Assembly: GCA_019321725.1 (NCBI GenBank)
Contig: CM033124.1
Location: forward strand, 4,402,001 to 4,466,000
Origin: Paulownia fortunei
Lineage: Eukaryota; Streptophyta; Magnoliopsida; Lamiales; Paulowniaceae
Direction of reading: 5' to 3'
Length of the DNA: 64,000 bases
Positions 34,704-48,119 of this stretch are shown here, in pieces. Numbering within the stretch: the stretch's first letter is position 1; each line of letters starts with the position of its first letter. The notes below the pieces were generated by a model, which saw nothing but the letters and a program-made list of their open reading frames with translations, was not told the origin of the DNA and did no database searches. Both the position numbers and the translations under genes were made by a program.

Positions 34704-36579
34704 TATATTTAGTGATGCGGTTACAAATTTTATCACATATTTTGCATATATTTACACACACACATATATATATATGTATAAATATATGACTAGATGTATA
34801 TTTAATGCACACTATGAATATAATATCTACAAGTTCATGTAGAATGCTATGCAACGTATCTAAATTGAAAATAAGTTATATTCTAGAATTTAACAAGAAA
34901 GGAGAAAAAAAATTAATGAAACCCCACGTTGCATTTTTCCTTTATAACAAAATAAAATATTAGTTCTATAATTTTAAATGTAAATAAATATCTCGACAAC
35001 GGAAATCAAATAAATTTACAAGTTGACAAAAATTCCTTATAATTATTTATTCATTTATGTACAAGTTTTTCCCTTAAAACTAAAAATGTGAAGTACTTTC
35101 TTATGTGTTTTCTAACTCAAATATACAAGCAACGCGTAAAGAAAGTTACATCGAATGAAGTTGATTAAACAGAAATGTTTTAATAAGTTTTTTTTAAAAT
35201 GAGAATACAAGCAAAATAAATAAAAAAATGTAATTGTCATCTAAATAAGTGAATTTTCTAGGTTATATGTTTTTGCTAAAAGTATTTATCTTCCTTGTGG
35301 AATAGATAAATAGTGCATATGATATATATTAATAGATTGTAGGGACGGGGGTGATTAGGCTCTGTCCAACTTTTCATTCCTCCAAACCACACAAAAGGTC
35401 AAGGCCTTTTTCAGACAAAAGTAACTTTTCTTGGCCATTGGAAAAACTGAAGACCTCTTTTTGATGGCCCAAAAAGAAGATTATCCTCAATTATCAAGCT
35501 GTGGACATATGGAATACCTTTTTCCAGAGATTGAAAGAGGGTCTTATTGGACATCACATCAATCATTAGCCAAAAATAATCATTTGAAAAAAGAAAAAAA
35601 TGGCTTAGGTTGTGTATGGATTGACAATTTGGATTATAAAAACATAAATGGAGTTAAAATTTTGAAATGACTCTTATATTGGATGAATTTAACATTCATA
35701 ATAATTATTTGAAAAAAAAATCAATTGTAACTTGGAATTACTCCAACAAATTTAATAAATTTGTTATAATAAATTTAAAATACTTAGCTCTCAAGAGGGT
35801 GATTGGTGTGAATGAATTTAAAAATAAAATAATAATAAAAAATAAATAATATTACTATAATAATTTATATATTTGGTATGTGTAAAGAATAAGACAAGAA
35901 TAAAATCATCTTTCTTTGTTTGATTTTAATTTTATAATTGATAATTAAAAATGAATGATAGAAATAGAATAAAATTAATTTTAAGGATCAAATTATCTTT
36001 TAGTAGAATTTTTTTTTTAAAATAAAATTATTATTCAATATGTAGTACATAAATAGGTTTGTTATGATTTCGATCGGTGTCAAACTATATATATATATAT
36101 ATAATCTTACATTTGTATAATTTTTTTTCATAAGAAATATAAAAAATCTACAAATGGGACTCTGAATCTTGAATTTTAATTTTTAAACTCGAATAGGATT
36201 CATATCCAATCTATTAAAATATTGCATATAATTTTATTTATTTTGTATGTATTATGTGATGTATATTTATACATATATATATAAATAAATATGTGCGTAT
36301 TACATAAAAATATAAAATTAACAAATAGTGGATGCTTTAAATATATCTAAAAGTATTAAATATGTTTGAAAATTTTTATTTTAAATAAACTAAAATATAA
36401 ATAATTATTTTTTATCAATAATATTATTTCTAATAATATTTAATATTATTTTTAAAATAATAAAGTTTGTCTAATAGGTACAATCCGCTAGATTTTGAGT
36501 TTGGTTGGGTCCGTGTTCAAGTCAATAAAATCTTGATGAGTCGTGTCTCAAGTTTTTCAAATACTTTTATTATATTTAG

Positions 36580-36620
36580 AAAGATAATTTTATCAAAAAT
36601 AAATATAAATTTATTCTTAA
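36580..36620. repeat. 41-bp block shared exactly with 59602-59642
   Basis: The block starts AAAGATAATTTTATCAAAAA and ends TTTATTCTTAA. It is identical at the two sites, 23 kb apart in the same orientation, with weaker similarity around it (a TATACCAAT phrase follows at both). It is probably part of a small dispersed non-autonomous element. Confidence 0.6.
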
Positions 36621-38956
36621 TAGATGTGAAATAGTTAATCTCATGGGAAGGAAATAAATGTCTAATACATACTTTTAAGAATGAAGATAGATTTCTATTA
36701 CTAAATTATACCAATAATGTTATTGAAAATGAATTTGAAAATATCATTTATTTTCACTTTATTCCTGCATATTAAGCATGTTATAAATCTTTCAATTCAG
36801 ACATAATCTAAAATACTATGTCAATTTAAAAAAATTCAACTTTATTACATCTAACAGATAAATTTAGTCTTTTTTTTTTTTTTTATTTTAATTTTTGGTT
36901 TCAAAGAAGAACATGCAAGTTGAGTGCGACGACCAATATTAGAAATCCACTAGGATTACAAATCAAAATGAATTTGAAAAGAATCCAAAAATAGTATTCT
37001 TTTTTTGCTTCAAAACCAAACCAAAGGAAATTTTTTTTTTAAAGCATTTTCTCAACTAAAAATGAGGTCCCACATAGATAATACCTACAATAAGTACGTA
37101 TAATGTTTTCTATTTGAAGAAAAATAGTAAATAATTGTAATTTTCCCAATTGTCGGTTCACCTATGATATTATTGTTTCTGTAAAGTAAATATCCAGAAA
37201 CATGAAGTATCTAAATAAAGTTCTTAATGAAACCGCAAATCGAAAAATAAAAAAATAAAATAAAAATCAAGTACTAATTATGAAAAAAACAAAGAAACAA
37301 CTTGTTCAAGCCCATTTAACGGTTAGGCCCATCTGAAGAAGGGCCAATATTTCTCATTTCTATCATTATTTAAGTTATGACAAACTAGAAAATTCAAATA
37401 TTTTCTCTTTCAAAAATTGAAAAAGCAAAGTTTCAAGGTCACCAACTTATATTAATAGCTAATTCCAGCCATCAATATTCACTATTTGATTTAATATTTT
37501 TTTTCATTGAACGACGTATGAATTTCAAACTCATTAATAATTACATCATTCATAATAAAAGAAGATGTCTAATACTAATTGAAAAAAATACTATGAAAGT
37601 AGAGAAGCACCCTCACTGGTACGATTTAAATCCAAAACCTTTTAATCTTAAAATTACTTAATTTGTGTTTGAATTGAAGGATTTGGATTTAACGATAGGA
37701 TTTGTGGAAATGATTTCAAATGACTTTATATGAAATGAATTTGAAATCCACCATAATAACTAAAAAAAAATTGAAAATAAGAGTTTGAGAATTTAAAATC
37801 CATTATATCATAAGATTATTCAAATAAATTTAATAAATTTTACATTATGGATTTGAAATCCTTAACTTCAAATTTATCAATCCAAATGTAACCTTTTAAG
37901 AAAACCTCATTGCCAATTCTAGATCAAGATCTCAATTAAGTTAAAAATTTATAGAAGAAACAATTCTGGATATAAGGCGAATCGGACTTAGCTACGTAAA
38001 TGGAATGTAGACATCAAGCCCATGCTCCGAAAAACTTGAAAACTTGGGAGTTTTGGCCTACTTGATATAGTATATTATTTTGAGAGAGATAGAGGTGAGA
38101 AAAAATAAAAATATTGCTAAATATGGCTAAATATGCTCACAATGTAACAAGTACGTCAATCTTGGAAATTTTTATTTGCAATAATTATACAAAAAAAATA
38201 TTGTGTATCATAATGTACTTCCACCACAGTGAAAGGACAAACTTAAATAAGTAGGGGAAATTTTTTTATTTCATCCAAATTCATTGGGTTTGGGCTTTTT
38301 CGCATTGTAGAGATGAAAGAAATATATCTCGGCCTTGGAAACTTCTTTAAACTGAAGATGTTTTGATGGCTTAGAGTTCATGCAATTTGTCAGGCCCATA
38401 AATATTGGATCAGGTCTATTCTTAAAGGAAAAATGTACGTAAGAACGAAAAAACTCACAGCAGTGCTGTTTTTTTTTTTTTCATAAGTCAAAAATTAAAT
38501 ATATAAGTATTTTATTTTTGATTTATTCAATTTAAAATACTATCTGGGCTAATTTCGTTTTGTGGAAAAAGGTCTCTATATAATATGGATTTAAATGGGT
38601 CTACAATGCTTTCGTTGCAAATTATTTGTAGGATAAGTGGTTTAATAATTTTTCCCTAACCTGTTATCTTTTTGTAAATTTAATTCTTGAAATCGTAAAA
38701 GGGGTTCATCGTTTGGCAAGAAAGACTTGCGAAGACACACTTTTCTTCCTTGTTTGGATAATTAGATTCAGATTTGAATTGTCAAATAGATGAAATTTTA
38801 TATGGTTATTAGATATGCAATGTTCAAAATATTTGCTTCCTTTTTTTTTTTTTTTATAACAAAATTATATAATATCAAATTACTATTATTAGATGCGCAA
38901 TGTTCAAAATATTTGCTTTATTCATTCCATATTGTGTTGATCCTCCTTGATGAACC

Positions 38957-39193
38957 TCAATATGGTTTGATTTGGAGGTGCAGTATGTGAAGGATCATTG
39001 GGGATGACTTCTTAGAAGAGAAGGGAAATAGAAGGGATATAATTTTTTTTAGAATGGAGAGATCATGGCATAGATATGCACTTTGAGTTAGAGAGTAATG
39101 GAGGAAGACATATTGACTAGACTTGGGATATAAATTATGAGATGTGTACGGGTTAAAGCCAGGGATAACATAGACCACCAAACAGCTTTTCAA
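38957..39193 (-). pseudogene. Ty1/copia polyprotein scrap (integrase C-terminal region)
   Basis: Two minus-strand frames together show the conserved copia segment just after the integrase core: KLFGGLCYPWL in one frame, then, after a frameshift, PYTSHNLYPKSSQYVFLHYS and LTQSAYLC. The family pattern is FGCLCYPWLRPY, SHKL, P(C)VFLGYS, T(Q)SAYLC. Only about 80 codons remain, with no RT, RNase H or LTR nearby. It is a truncated insertion. Confidence 0.75.
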
Positions 39194-39990
39194 ATGAGGA
39201 GACCGTGGAGGGGTTTAACTTTAGGCAAAGGGCCAGAAGGTAGTGTGGAAGGAGAGTAAGACTAGTTTCTACAATGTGACAATGTGACAATGTGACAATG
39301 ATGGCGTTCAGACTAGCCACTGTGTTTGGATTTTATGAAGTGGGAAATCCCATTGATTGATTGTGATGATGGGGTTGGAATTAAATGCACTGATTGATTG
39401 TGATGGGGCAGGAGGGAGGAAATAAAGCAAACATTCCCACAATTAATTAGGGTAGATATACTGGTGGCAGAAGCCATTTGTGGTTGGAAACTAGAATTTT
39501 ATGGCTATGCTAAGGGGAAATCTAAGTCTGGAAAATTGCAAGACAAAAGGCAAAGCAAATTCAGCTACTATTGCACGAACACAAGCTCAAGAAACGGAAA
39601 TGGAGGCTGGCAATTTGTATGGGAATATTTTTTGGCGACACTAATGAGGAGAATGAAACTAAAAATGTTGTTGTTTGTGTTAGAATTAAATGCATGAATT
39701 CCTGTCTAGAAGTTTTCAATCGTTCTATTACCAATCTATTCCCTTGTGTTGTTCCATATTTGTTAGGGTCGAAGCAATTGAATTATTGTTCAAATTGAAA
39801 TGAATCAAGATTGATAAGGATTGGTTAATGATGCTCGAATATAAACTTATTTTGAGTGTTTATTTATTTTCTATTGGTATTTATGGATCGATCACAATTC
39901 AAAATTAAATCAAATGAGACATTTGAGGTTTTAACATGCTGGAAATTAACGAGGATTACAAGCCCCATTAAGGTTGGTAAAAAAAAAAAA
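39194..39990. other. Unassigned DNA with a short (ACAATGTG)n run
   Basis: An 8-bp unit, ACAATGTG, is repeated about three and a half times near 39274-39300. A TGATTGATTGTGAT phrase recurs at about 39354 and 39392. Open frames of 75-77 codons at 39464-39798 show no domain. Confidence 0.35.
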
Positions 39991-40270
39991 TGGTAGAAGA
40001 AAATTTGGAAAGAAAGCTAGAAAAGGAATTGAGAAAAGAAGCTTCATCCATTAAGCATGACATTATAGTTCCTTACACACAACAAATGGAGCAGCTCGCT
40101 CTGCTGGTGTGGATGCTACTCCGTACGAAACGATGATAAATGAAGATGTATTTATTGAGGGCCATGACTTTTACGTGCATTATGTTGAACCAAGTGGAAC
40201 TATTAATGAAGAGAATGAGTTAAAAGACACGAAAATTAAAGCTCTTCGTATAAGGGGTAAGTCAAATTAA
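39991..40270 (+). pseudogene. Exon-like coding fragment, function unknown
   Basis: An ATG at 39991 opens a frame of 48 codons with a charged, helix-prone start (EENLERKLEKELRKEASSIK). A second frame from about 40085 continues with good coding character (MINEDVFIEGHDFYVHYVEP, ending KALRIRG) and runs into GGGGTAAGT, a fine splice-donor match, at 40257. Joining the two needs a frameshift, so this is either a decayed gene or transposon fragment, or a first exon I have framed wrongly. I do not recognise the protein. Confidence 0.25.
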
Positions 40271-42329
40271 GGAACTCTTTTTTTTTTTTTTTTTAATTTT
40301 TGATTGAATGTTTACAATGCGGCTTGTACTCCTTTGGAAGATTTGTATGTTGCTATATATTATTTTTGATTCATTTCGTTTTACTTAAAAGATTTATAAA
40401 AGAGTAGTACTTCTCTTTTTTTTAAAAAATAAAAAATAAAAAATGATTGAGTGATCACAATATATCGGTTAATATCTCTTATTAATTTACTCATGCTTCT
40501 TAAGAGAGAATTTTTTTTTTCCCTTTTTTGGATTCGAAGTTTTATTATATGTCATCCGGGTTCATTCTTTAAACATAAAATTCGTATATAAAATTTATTT
40601 TTTGATATTACAATAAGTGTTGTTAAATATTGTCAAATGTTCTAAAACCACACATATACAACAACTTGTCGGTTCTAACTTTTTCTTGAATTCTCAAAAC
40701 TTCTTCCGATGGCAACCATCGTCTATGTCTAAATCATGCTACAGAAGCACTAAAGAATTCGAATAAGAAGATGCACCCATCTTGGGTTGAGTTCACTATT
40801 TATTTTGCACTCATCCAATGAAATTGAGAAAAATGTAAGCTTGCCCTAGCTGCAGTTATCACCCAACTCTTGGACAATCCTGTGTTCCTTCCCACTCAAC
40901 CCAATCTTTTGCCCATCCCACACCCAAAAGCAAAATCCATGGACCTATTAGACCCATTATAAAGTTTTAAAATATTAAAAAAAAGATATCATTAATTACA
41001 ACTTTCAAACAAAATAATGCCATTAAAAAAAAGTATCAATATTTGCAAATTTATTGTATATTTCATTTTAAAGAAATTATATATGTTAACATGTATTATA
41101 CTTTTATGTACATTGAGAATTTAAACTATTATTACTTTTCGTTCTTCTTTTAATTTATATGATACTGATGATCTGTACATGGTGTGTGAGTGCATACACA
41201 ATGTATACATGCTCTAGTTTACCTATCTCATAAATATATAAAAGTAATTTATATAGAATGGGTTTGAGATCCAAGTTAGTTAAACTCGAAATGAAAAATA
41301 TTTAAAAATTTAATATGTATGAGTATATTATAATTTGTATATTAAAGATAACGATAAAGCCCAAATGGATAATATATCTTAGACGTGCGGATAAAATACG
41401 AATAAAAAAGAATAGTTTGAAAACATAAATAAGATTTATTTTGGCAATTACTTTAACATGTAATGTGTTTGCACTTATTTTTTGAATTACATTATTTTAC
41501 AAATGTCCCTATATTTTTTAACTTATAATTATGACATCAATTAGAGATAGTTATTTAATATTTATTAATATTTATACAAATTAAATTAATAATTTTATTT
41601 GTTAATTATATGTTATTCAATTAATACATATAAATAATTTAAATTTTAAATTTTAAATAAATATATATAAATATTTGATAAAATTTAGTATTATATGTGA
41701 TACAAATAATGCGTATACTAGACGTTTTGCCACAAAAATATAAAAAATACTCATTAACCTCAAATATATATGACAAAGAAAAATAATTTTCAATTGTGCG
41801 TATTGATTTTAGAAGTGGTATACTTGAGTTCGAGTCGAAGGATCTCGAGTTAAGGTATTTGAATTCAAAAAGATTTAAAATACTAACACACGTTAGATTT
41901 ATTGAATGGTCCCCAACTATAATCCTGATGCTTAAATTAATTCAGGTAAAGTGATCGTAAATAACATATATGCAAAAGTTATCTTATAATAATTAAGCAT
42001 TAAAGTATTTATATTAATTAATTTATATAAGTTGTATATAATAGGATCAAGGTGTACTAATCATATCGAATCTCACATTCTGTCACTTCAATGTATCAAT
42101 GATTGAATTTTTTTGGATCAATTCAATCTTAAATTCAGCTCGAATTGAATTTAGACACATAGATATATTTAAGTAATTTAAATATTTTGATAATTTTTTA
42201 AAAATAAAATAATAAATTTAGCGCTTCCACTCACATATATACACATATTACACGAATATAGTACGAAGATTAAGGGGTTTGGGACTTGTTGACGAAGCCG
42301 ATATCCACGCCCCATTGCGGACCCACACA
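40271..42329. other. AT-rich intergenic DNA
   Basis: No gene or element recognised; homopolymer T runs occur near 40280 and 40510. A CCCAACTC/CCCATCCCACACCC patch at about 40850-40930 is locally C-rich but has no frame. Confidence 0.4.
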
Positions 42330-44863
42330 AATATATTTTTATGACTTTCCACGCATAAACTAAAAGGTTAAGCTGTGAAAACGTGGTAGCTTTCGTTGAA
42401 TAGTAAATGACGTGGCAAATCCATCTTATCCATAAGTTTTGTCTTATGTAACTTTAACTTATGCGGGAAACGTGTTCGCACCAGATTTGGCCACGTAGAC
42501 TAGAGAGGGAAAGCAGGAGTGTACTTCCCAGGTGTTGAGAGGCGGCTTTATTAGAGTGACCAGCTCCTGGCAGGCGGTTGCCGACATCCCATGCCTCGCC
42601 ACTTCACGGTTCATTGCACCTGCTAAATCCAAACTTTCCAATCAACACTTAATAAGTGAGTCAAACATATAATATGTGGGATGGGAATAAATTAAAAAGA
42701 CAATTTTGGGGTTCTAAATATTACATTCTACATAAAATCATGAATGCTACTCGGTTTGTATTTATTACTCCTTTTTTTAATTTATTTATATTCATTTATT
42801 TTTTGAGACATTTTAAAATAAATTTTATTTTTAAAAAAAATTCATCTCAGTTCAAATAAGAGTGAATTACAAAATCCACCTTTAAGGTTTGGACTACTTA
42901 TAAAAAATATTTCTAAGTTTGTAAATTATAAGAATCCCTTTAGCATTTGTTTTTATTTTATAAATTGCACGGGAATATTTGTAAAATAAAGATAAATTTT
43001 TAAAATATTTTTTTAATTTATCTTTAAAATAATGATGTCATATTGCTGACTTTTCAGCTACAAGAACAATAAATTAGACACACAAAAGAAGAAGAATATT
43101 AGAATTCAAAAAATTAATAGACAATTCATTTTTTTTCTTTAAATAATTTATTAAAATGGCCATTAGTTTTGGAATACCCTTGTTGTGCTTTTTTTCATGA
43201 GAAATATTCCCTTTAATAATGATACATTCATTTTTTATGAGTTAGTACCACCAAGCAAAAATACTGACCAAATGGGTTTGATTTCCATTTTTTTTAGTAT
43301 TATTTAGCTTATTATTTTGTGTAACAATTACCACTATATCTTTACGTTATGAGTCCATTTTATTTAAATGCAATACTACAAAATAAATTTCATAGCAAAA
43401 TGGTAATATAGGTCAAAGACAACACGCTATTTCAATCTGATTTAAAAAAAAAAAGAATTAGTAAAAAGGAGAAATAAATAAAAATCTATGTTTTAAATAT
43501 CAAATTAAAACTATGTTATAAATAAAATCAAACTTAGAGTTGACATCATACTATTAAATTGAGTAAGTTAAAAAGTAAAAGTACAAATAAAAACATTAAT
43601 ATAATTTAAGAACGACAAATCAAATTAATACTGTATGTTTAAAATAATAGGTAAGTTCAACATTAATTCCCCATTAGATTCTTCAGAGTCAATTGCATAA
43701 TTTGCACTACGTCACTAGTTTCGCACATCTGTCCAAAATTTAATCTAACACAACAAATATCAATATGCAATATAATTGCTGAATAAAATGATTGAAGGAT
43801 ATATCTGTCACTGACAGAAAAACACACACACACACACACACACATATCAATGGGCAATCTTGTCATTGTATATGGAAAAGTCAAATACGGAGTGTCTCTA
43901 TCTTTGAATCATAGTTATTGGACATATGAAAAAGTATTGTTATTAGACTTTTACTAAAGAAAAAAATTCAAAATCAAAATTCAAAACACAAAATTACTTT
44001 AAAAATATAAAATGTAGTCTCAAAATAAGATTTTAATGTTGAAAAATAAATTAAATTATTCAATATTCGATTAAAATTGATGCTAAAAATTTGTTTGAAC
44101 GCTATTTGTTAAATATAATAAACTAAAATTTAATATATTTTTTAATTTATTAAAAAACATATCAAGATAATTACTCCAATGCCCTTGCACTTTATAAGAA
44201 ATAAGGACAGCTTTGCTTTGGTTGTTTGTAATAAGTTTTATAAGTCCAAAAAATTTGGTACAACTTTGACTTGACTCCATTGCCAAACATGGGCTACGCT
44301 TATTGGAATTTTTACAATTTAACAATATTTTTAAAATTTGTTTCAGAAGATTACATCATTCAAAACTTGAATATATGAAGAAAGTGACAAAGAAATAATA
44401 AATTGATTATTATTTTTAAAATATTACATCATTCAAAAACTTTAATATTATGAAGAAAGTTAAATAAAATCGATTACGTGTTTAGGCTTAACTCAAAGAG
44501 ATCACTTTATATAAAAGACAAAATTATTTAAAGCTCAAGTAAAATTAACTTGGTTATTTGACTGTGAGTGTGACATAATCTTATTTTAAAAGTTTTTTGC
44601 AGTTCGTACATTCATTCAAGCTCATTTTCAACTTTCAAGCATTTTTTAAAAAAATCTAGATTTAATACTTTTAAAAAAAATAAAAGGAAAAAGCCAAGTG
44701 AAAATATTAAAAACGCAAATTTCATTTTATTTATACCTCGTGTTAAAATAGAATATTCTTTCCTCACCGCATTATGCAATCAAATGCAATTTTGTTCTAT
44801 CTAGAATATAAGTATTTATTTTAGCCACATTCTAGAAATAAACCCATGTATATCTTAATTCAC
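42330..44863. repeat. Segmental duplication, copy A
   Basis: This matches 50360-54061 in the same orientation over nearly its whole length. Landmarks in order: ACGTGGTAGCTTTCGTTGAA (42391), CGTGTTCGCACCA (42471), CCCAGGTGTTGAGAGGCGGC (42528), TTAGTTTTGGAATAC (43164), the (CA)n run at 43823-43844, ATTACTCCAATGCCCTTGCA (44171), CCATTGCCAAACATGGGCTA (44277) and TTCTTTCCTCACCGCATTAT (44757). Copy A carries extra sequence at 42558-42640 (a minus-strand frame with NREVARHGMSATACQELVTL) that copy B lacks. That frame is the most gene-like piece here, but I cannot assign it. The rest is AT-rich and noncoding. Confidence 0.85.
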
Positions 44864-44879
44864 TGTCCCATGTATTTGC

Positions 44880-45794
44880 ATGAATTCATTTAACTCTTTA
44901 AATTAATTCCAACTTAATTTAATTAATCATCATTAATCCAACATCTTGGATCACAATAAATTAAAATTGGATGGATAATCTAAATTCGTGTCTCCCCTCA
45001 CCTATTACGTTGACAGTAAGCTAGAAGTGAATTTGCAATATTTTATAACTTACGAATAAATTAATATTTTGATTAATTAATCTGTTTAGAAATAACTCCT
45101 TAATTCCCAAAATTTCACAAGTAAAAAAAAAAAACACCTAACAATGCATTTTAACTATCTAGTATTAGATGAATAGACAATGAACCTTTCTATTATGAGT
45201 TATATGCAAATACAATTCTTCCGTTAACTGATCTCTCAAGTAAGTCCATGACATACATTATTAGTCAAAATTATATTATGACTTAATAATTACGATCACG
45301 TTTCAAGTCACTTTTATCCTTTGATTAATCACTAAAAAACCCAACGTCTAGTATTTATTTTGTCTTGACCAAGGTTTTCAAGATCAAGAACTATGAAAAC
45401 ATAGAACATTCACCTTTTTCAATTGAGAATTTCTCGAAGGCCATTTAGTGTACTTGTTCCTTAAAAAACACCAACACACATGTACTAACGTCTCTATGTC
45501 AATATTTATGAAATGAGACATTCTAATTATGAGCATGAATCGCATGTGTGAGTCTATTAGGTTTATCGATATTCCATCTCAATGAACCCCAGCTCGACAC
45601 AAGTTTAAGATCAAAGTCATAAAGGGATGTTTTATGATTGCGATACACCACAATGCCTCCTAGTTATTTATGATCTAAAGACTTTATCTTTTAAAAGTAA
45701 AAAATATCTTTTATTTAATAAACATCATGAATAAGACAATTTTTATAAAAGTATAAAAACTCGCCACTAATTAGCTCGTCGGGCACTACTCTAA
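44880..45794 (-). mobile_element. LTR-like dispersed repeat, copy 2 (inverted relative to 23.4-24.9 kb)
   Basis: On the minus strand it follows the order of copy 1: a GGCATTGTGGTGT..ACTTTATC region near 45650-45690, ATGGAATATCGATAAACCTA, AGACTCACACATGCGATTCA, GAATGTCTCATTT, AATTCTCAATTG, then the TTAATTAA-rich part near 44920. It abuts the LTR start at 45795 directly and the end of segmental copy A at 44863. Confidence 0.5.
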
Positions 45795-46155
45795 TAATAA
45801 GCTATGATTCTAAAGGTTCAATAGACTAAGTCTAAAAGGCTCATTCGGATTATGGACTGGAATGAAGATAAGACCAAATAAACTAAATACATAGGGTCCA
45901 CTAGTTATTAAACAAGTTGGGCTATAATACCTACATTAAGCCCATTAAGGCCCTAAGGCCAATGCATATAAAAATCTTTTGGTATGCCTATAAATACTTT
46001 TAGTTTTCATAATTAAAAGGTAGATGATTAATATGCACTTATTTTGCATCAAGCAAACTGCTTGCACCTTAATGTTTTGTTGTGACATCGATAATGACCT
46101 ACTTTCCAACCACCTTCCAACTAGGAGTTCAAAAAAAAGGAGTGATACCACATCA
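45795..46155 (+). mobile_element. 5' LTR of the gag-only element
   Basis: It aligns with 49926-50302 through blocks such as AAGTTGGGCTATAATAC, TTAAGGCCCTAA and CTACTTTCCAACCA. It keeps a TATAAATA box at 45989-45996, which the right LTR has lost (ATACAAAATA there). It is followed after three bases by TGACACTATATGT at 46159-46171, readable as a decayed TGGCGCCGTCTGTG-type primer-binding site. Confidence 0.65.
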
Positions 46156-46171
46156 TTTTGACACTATATGT

Positions 46172-46859
46172 ACAAAATCATTACCTAATCATTAAGCATG
46201 CAGTCAAGATCCAAAGTTATAGGAGAAACCAACAACTGAGGTGACCCCCTACTTGGGGCGCTGTTAGCAATAGAGGTGACCCCCTTACTAGGGGCGCCCA
46301 TGGTAATGGATATGTGCAGCATCCACATCCAGTCAACCCTTGAGGCCCACCCCCATCCTATTAGTGTGAGCTGCTAGTCATGCTTTAAATAACCTAAGAA
46401 GCATTAATAAAAAATGACTGAATATGCGTCGGCCTAAGCTGCAGCTCAAGCAGTAGCTTAATTTGCTGCTAACCAGCATAGAGAAGAGCCCTCTCAGCAC
46501 TTCGTAGAGATCGAGACCTTACTTCAACTTTTGAGAGAACTAAGCATATGAGCAAAATGACAAGGCGCAATGCTGCTAACTAGCATAAATAAGAGCCCTA
46601 TTGATTGCCTCACAGGAGCTGAGATTTTGCTCTAACTATCGAAAGGACTGAGTAGAGATGAGAAACGACGAGGCATAGAGAGGTCGATGCTCATGAAGGC
46701 GAGAATAGCCATGAGTCCCCTCCAAAGGGCAACACGAAGCAATGTCGGGAAGCCTAGGAGACATATACAAGCCTCTCACCCTTTAGGCCAGGTCACACAC
46801 ACGAGGGTCACCTCCTGCTCATTGTAGTACCACCCAAGCCTAGCCCGTTCAACTAACTG
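46172..46859 (+). mobile_element. Leader and 5' gag region of the gag-only element
   Basis: It contains two direct copies of a GAGGTGACCCCCTA..GGGGCG motif (about 46238 and 46274) and a candidate gag start at 46414 (MTEYASA, then Ala/Gln-rich) soon broken by stops. Coding signal is weak because of many mutations. Confidence 0.45.
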
Positions 46860-47740
46860 CTTGTTGGAAGAGTCTCATTGCTTTGAGTAGTTAACTCAGA
46901 GGTTGTTGCACCAATTCTCCATCAATCATAAGTGCCCGAAGACTATGGTGTCCCTATTCATAGTCACCTAAAGGAATGGGGAACCACTCCACAAGTATAT
47001 ATAATGGTTCGTGGAAGCAGTTCATGAGGTCCCCCATGTGAATCACAAATTATTAGTTGGCAACATGCAGCAGAACCTTTGTCACAGAAACTTCAAGTAG
47101 TCCATTGCAGAGAGACCCCTTTCTATCTTTGAAAGTGCTCTTAACTCGAGTAGAGAAGTACATTTTGATAGAGGAGAAAGCTGGGGTGAGTGCTCATAGA
47201 AAGAGGAAGAAGAAACAAGAAGAGAGAGTTGATGGGAGAAAGAAGAGAGAGCAGCAAAATTCCTCTCCATCTAGCTATACTTATTTCACCCCCCTCGATG
47301 CTAGGCTATCACAAATATTGGTGGTTGCCAAGCAACAGTGGTTAGTTTAGCCACCCCCATCAAATGAGGGAGAATCCTAAGCAGATGAAATTTGACAACT
47401 TCTGCCGCTTCTATCGAGACCAAGGGCACATAACAAAATAGTGCCATTACTTGAGAAATGAGATCGATAAACTCATATAGAGGGGATATTTGATGGAGTT
47501 TATTAAAAAAGTCTAAAAAGACTATCACAACGACAGGTGCTTTGAAGTCCCTAGGCCAAGAGACCCACCTCAAGAGCAACCAAGTGGGAATAAGAATAAG
47601 GGTTGGGAGAATGACAACCGACCGATAGCAAGAGTGCTAGGAGTTATCCCCAGAGGCCCGTAGGTGGAGACTACTAGTAGTGTCAATGTAGAACCACTTA
47701 GCTTATTTTCATTAAGTTATGAATTTTTGTGGAGTTATGC
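46860..47740 (+). pseudogene. Ty3/gypsy gag relic with zinc knuckle
   Basis: Gag core blocks occur in shifting frames: LTQRLLHQFSINHKCPKT, then WFVEAVHEVPHVNHKLLVGN and MQQNL, then LLTRVEKYILIEEKAG (about 47128-47188). A Lys/Arg-rich stretch and YFTPLDARLSQILVVAKQQW follow. The knuckle CRFYRDQGHITK-stop-CHYLRNEIDK starts at 47403, with a TAG at 47439-47441 inside it. Next come YHNDRCFEVPRPRDPPQEQP, then NKNKGWENDNRPIARVLGVI up to about 47665. Gag packages element RNA. Stops and frameshifts mean no intact protein. It is homologous to the minus-strand gag at the left edge of the window. Confidence 0.85.
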
Positions 47741-48119
47741 CCACAAAGGCCTGTTGTTGCTTTTATTTACTTAGTAGGAGAGTTACATTTTTCTTATGTT
47801 GTTGAGCCCCAAGTGGCTACTATTTCATTTATTTAGCAATTTTACTTTATTGCAAGTGCTGATAAAATTTTCTATTTCTGCAACTGTGTGAATGCTTATT
47901 TCTCATACTTAATAAAATATCAATAATGCCATGACCTAAGAAGTTCGATGAGATTCCTTTGAAATCACTAATGAGCCTGGCCACCTCGGCCATAGAATCC
48001 CATAGCTCGACTTTTCTTGAGGTTAAAGGCAAAATACATCCCAGGATAAATTGTTGTCCCTTGATGCCTATGCCTAACTTGGGGCAATCAAAAGGAATCC
48101 CTTGAGATGACATATTCAA

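Larger units (their letters stand above)
33701..38956. other. AT-rich intergenic DNA, no gene recognised
   Basis: It contains AT microsatellites (about 34332-34354 and 36085-36102), a T-run near 36870 and the short repeats listed separately. A 79-codon frame at 35431-35670 (GLGCVWIDNLDYKN near its end) lies in a less AT-rich patch at 35340-35600 but has no recognisable domain, and I leave it unassigned. At 38810 and 38889 a 30-bp phrase (core GCAATGTTCAAAATATTTGC) is duplicated around a T-run. Confidence 0.45.
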
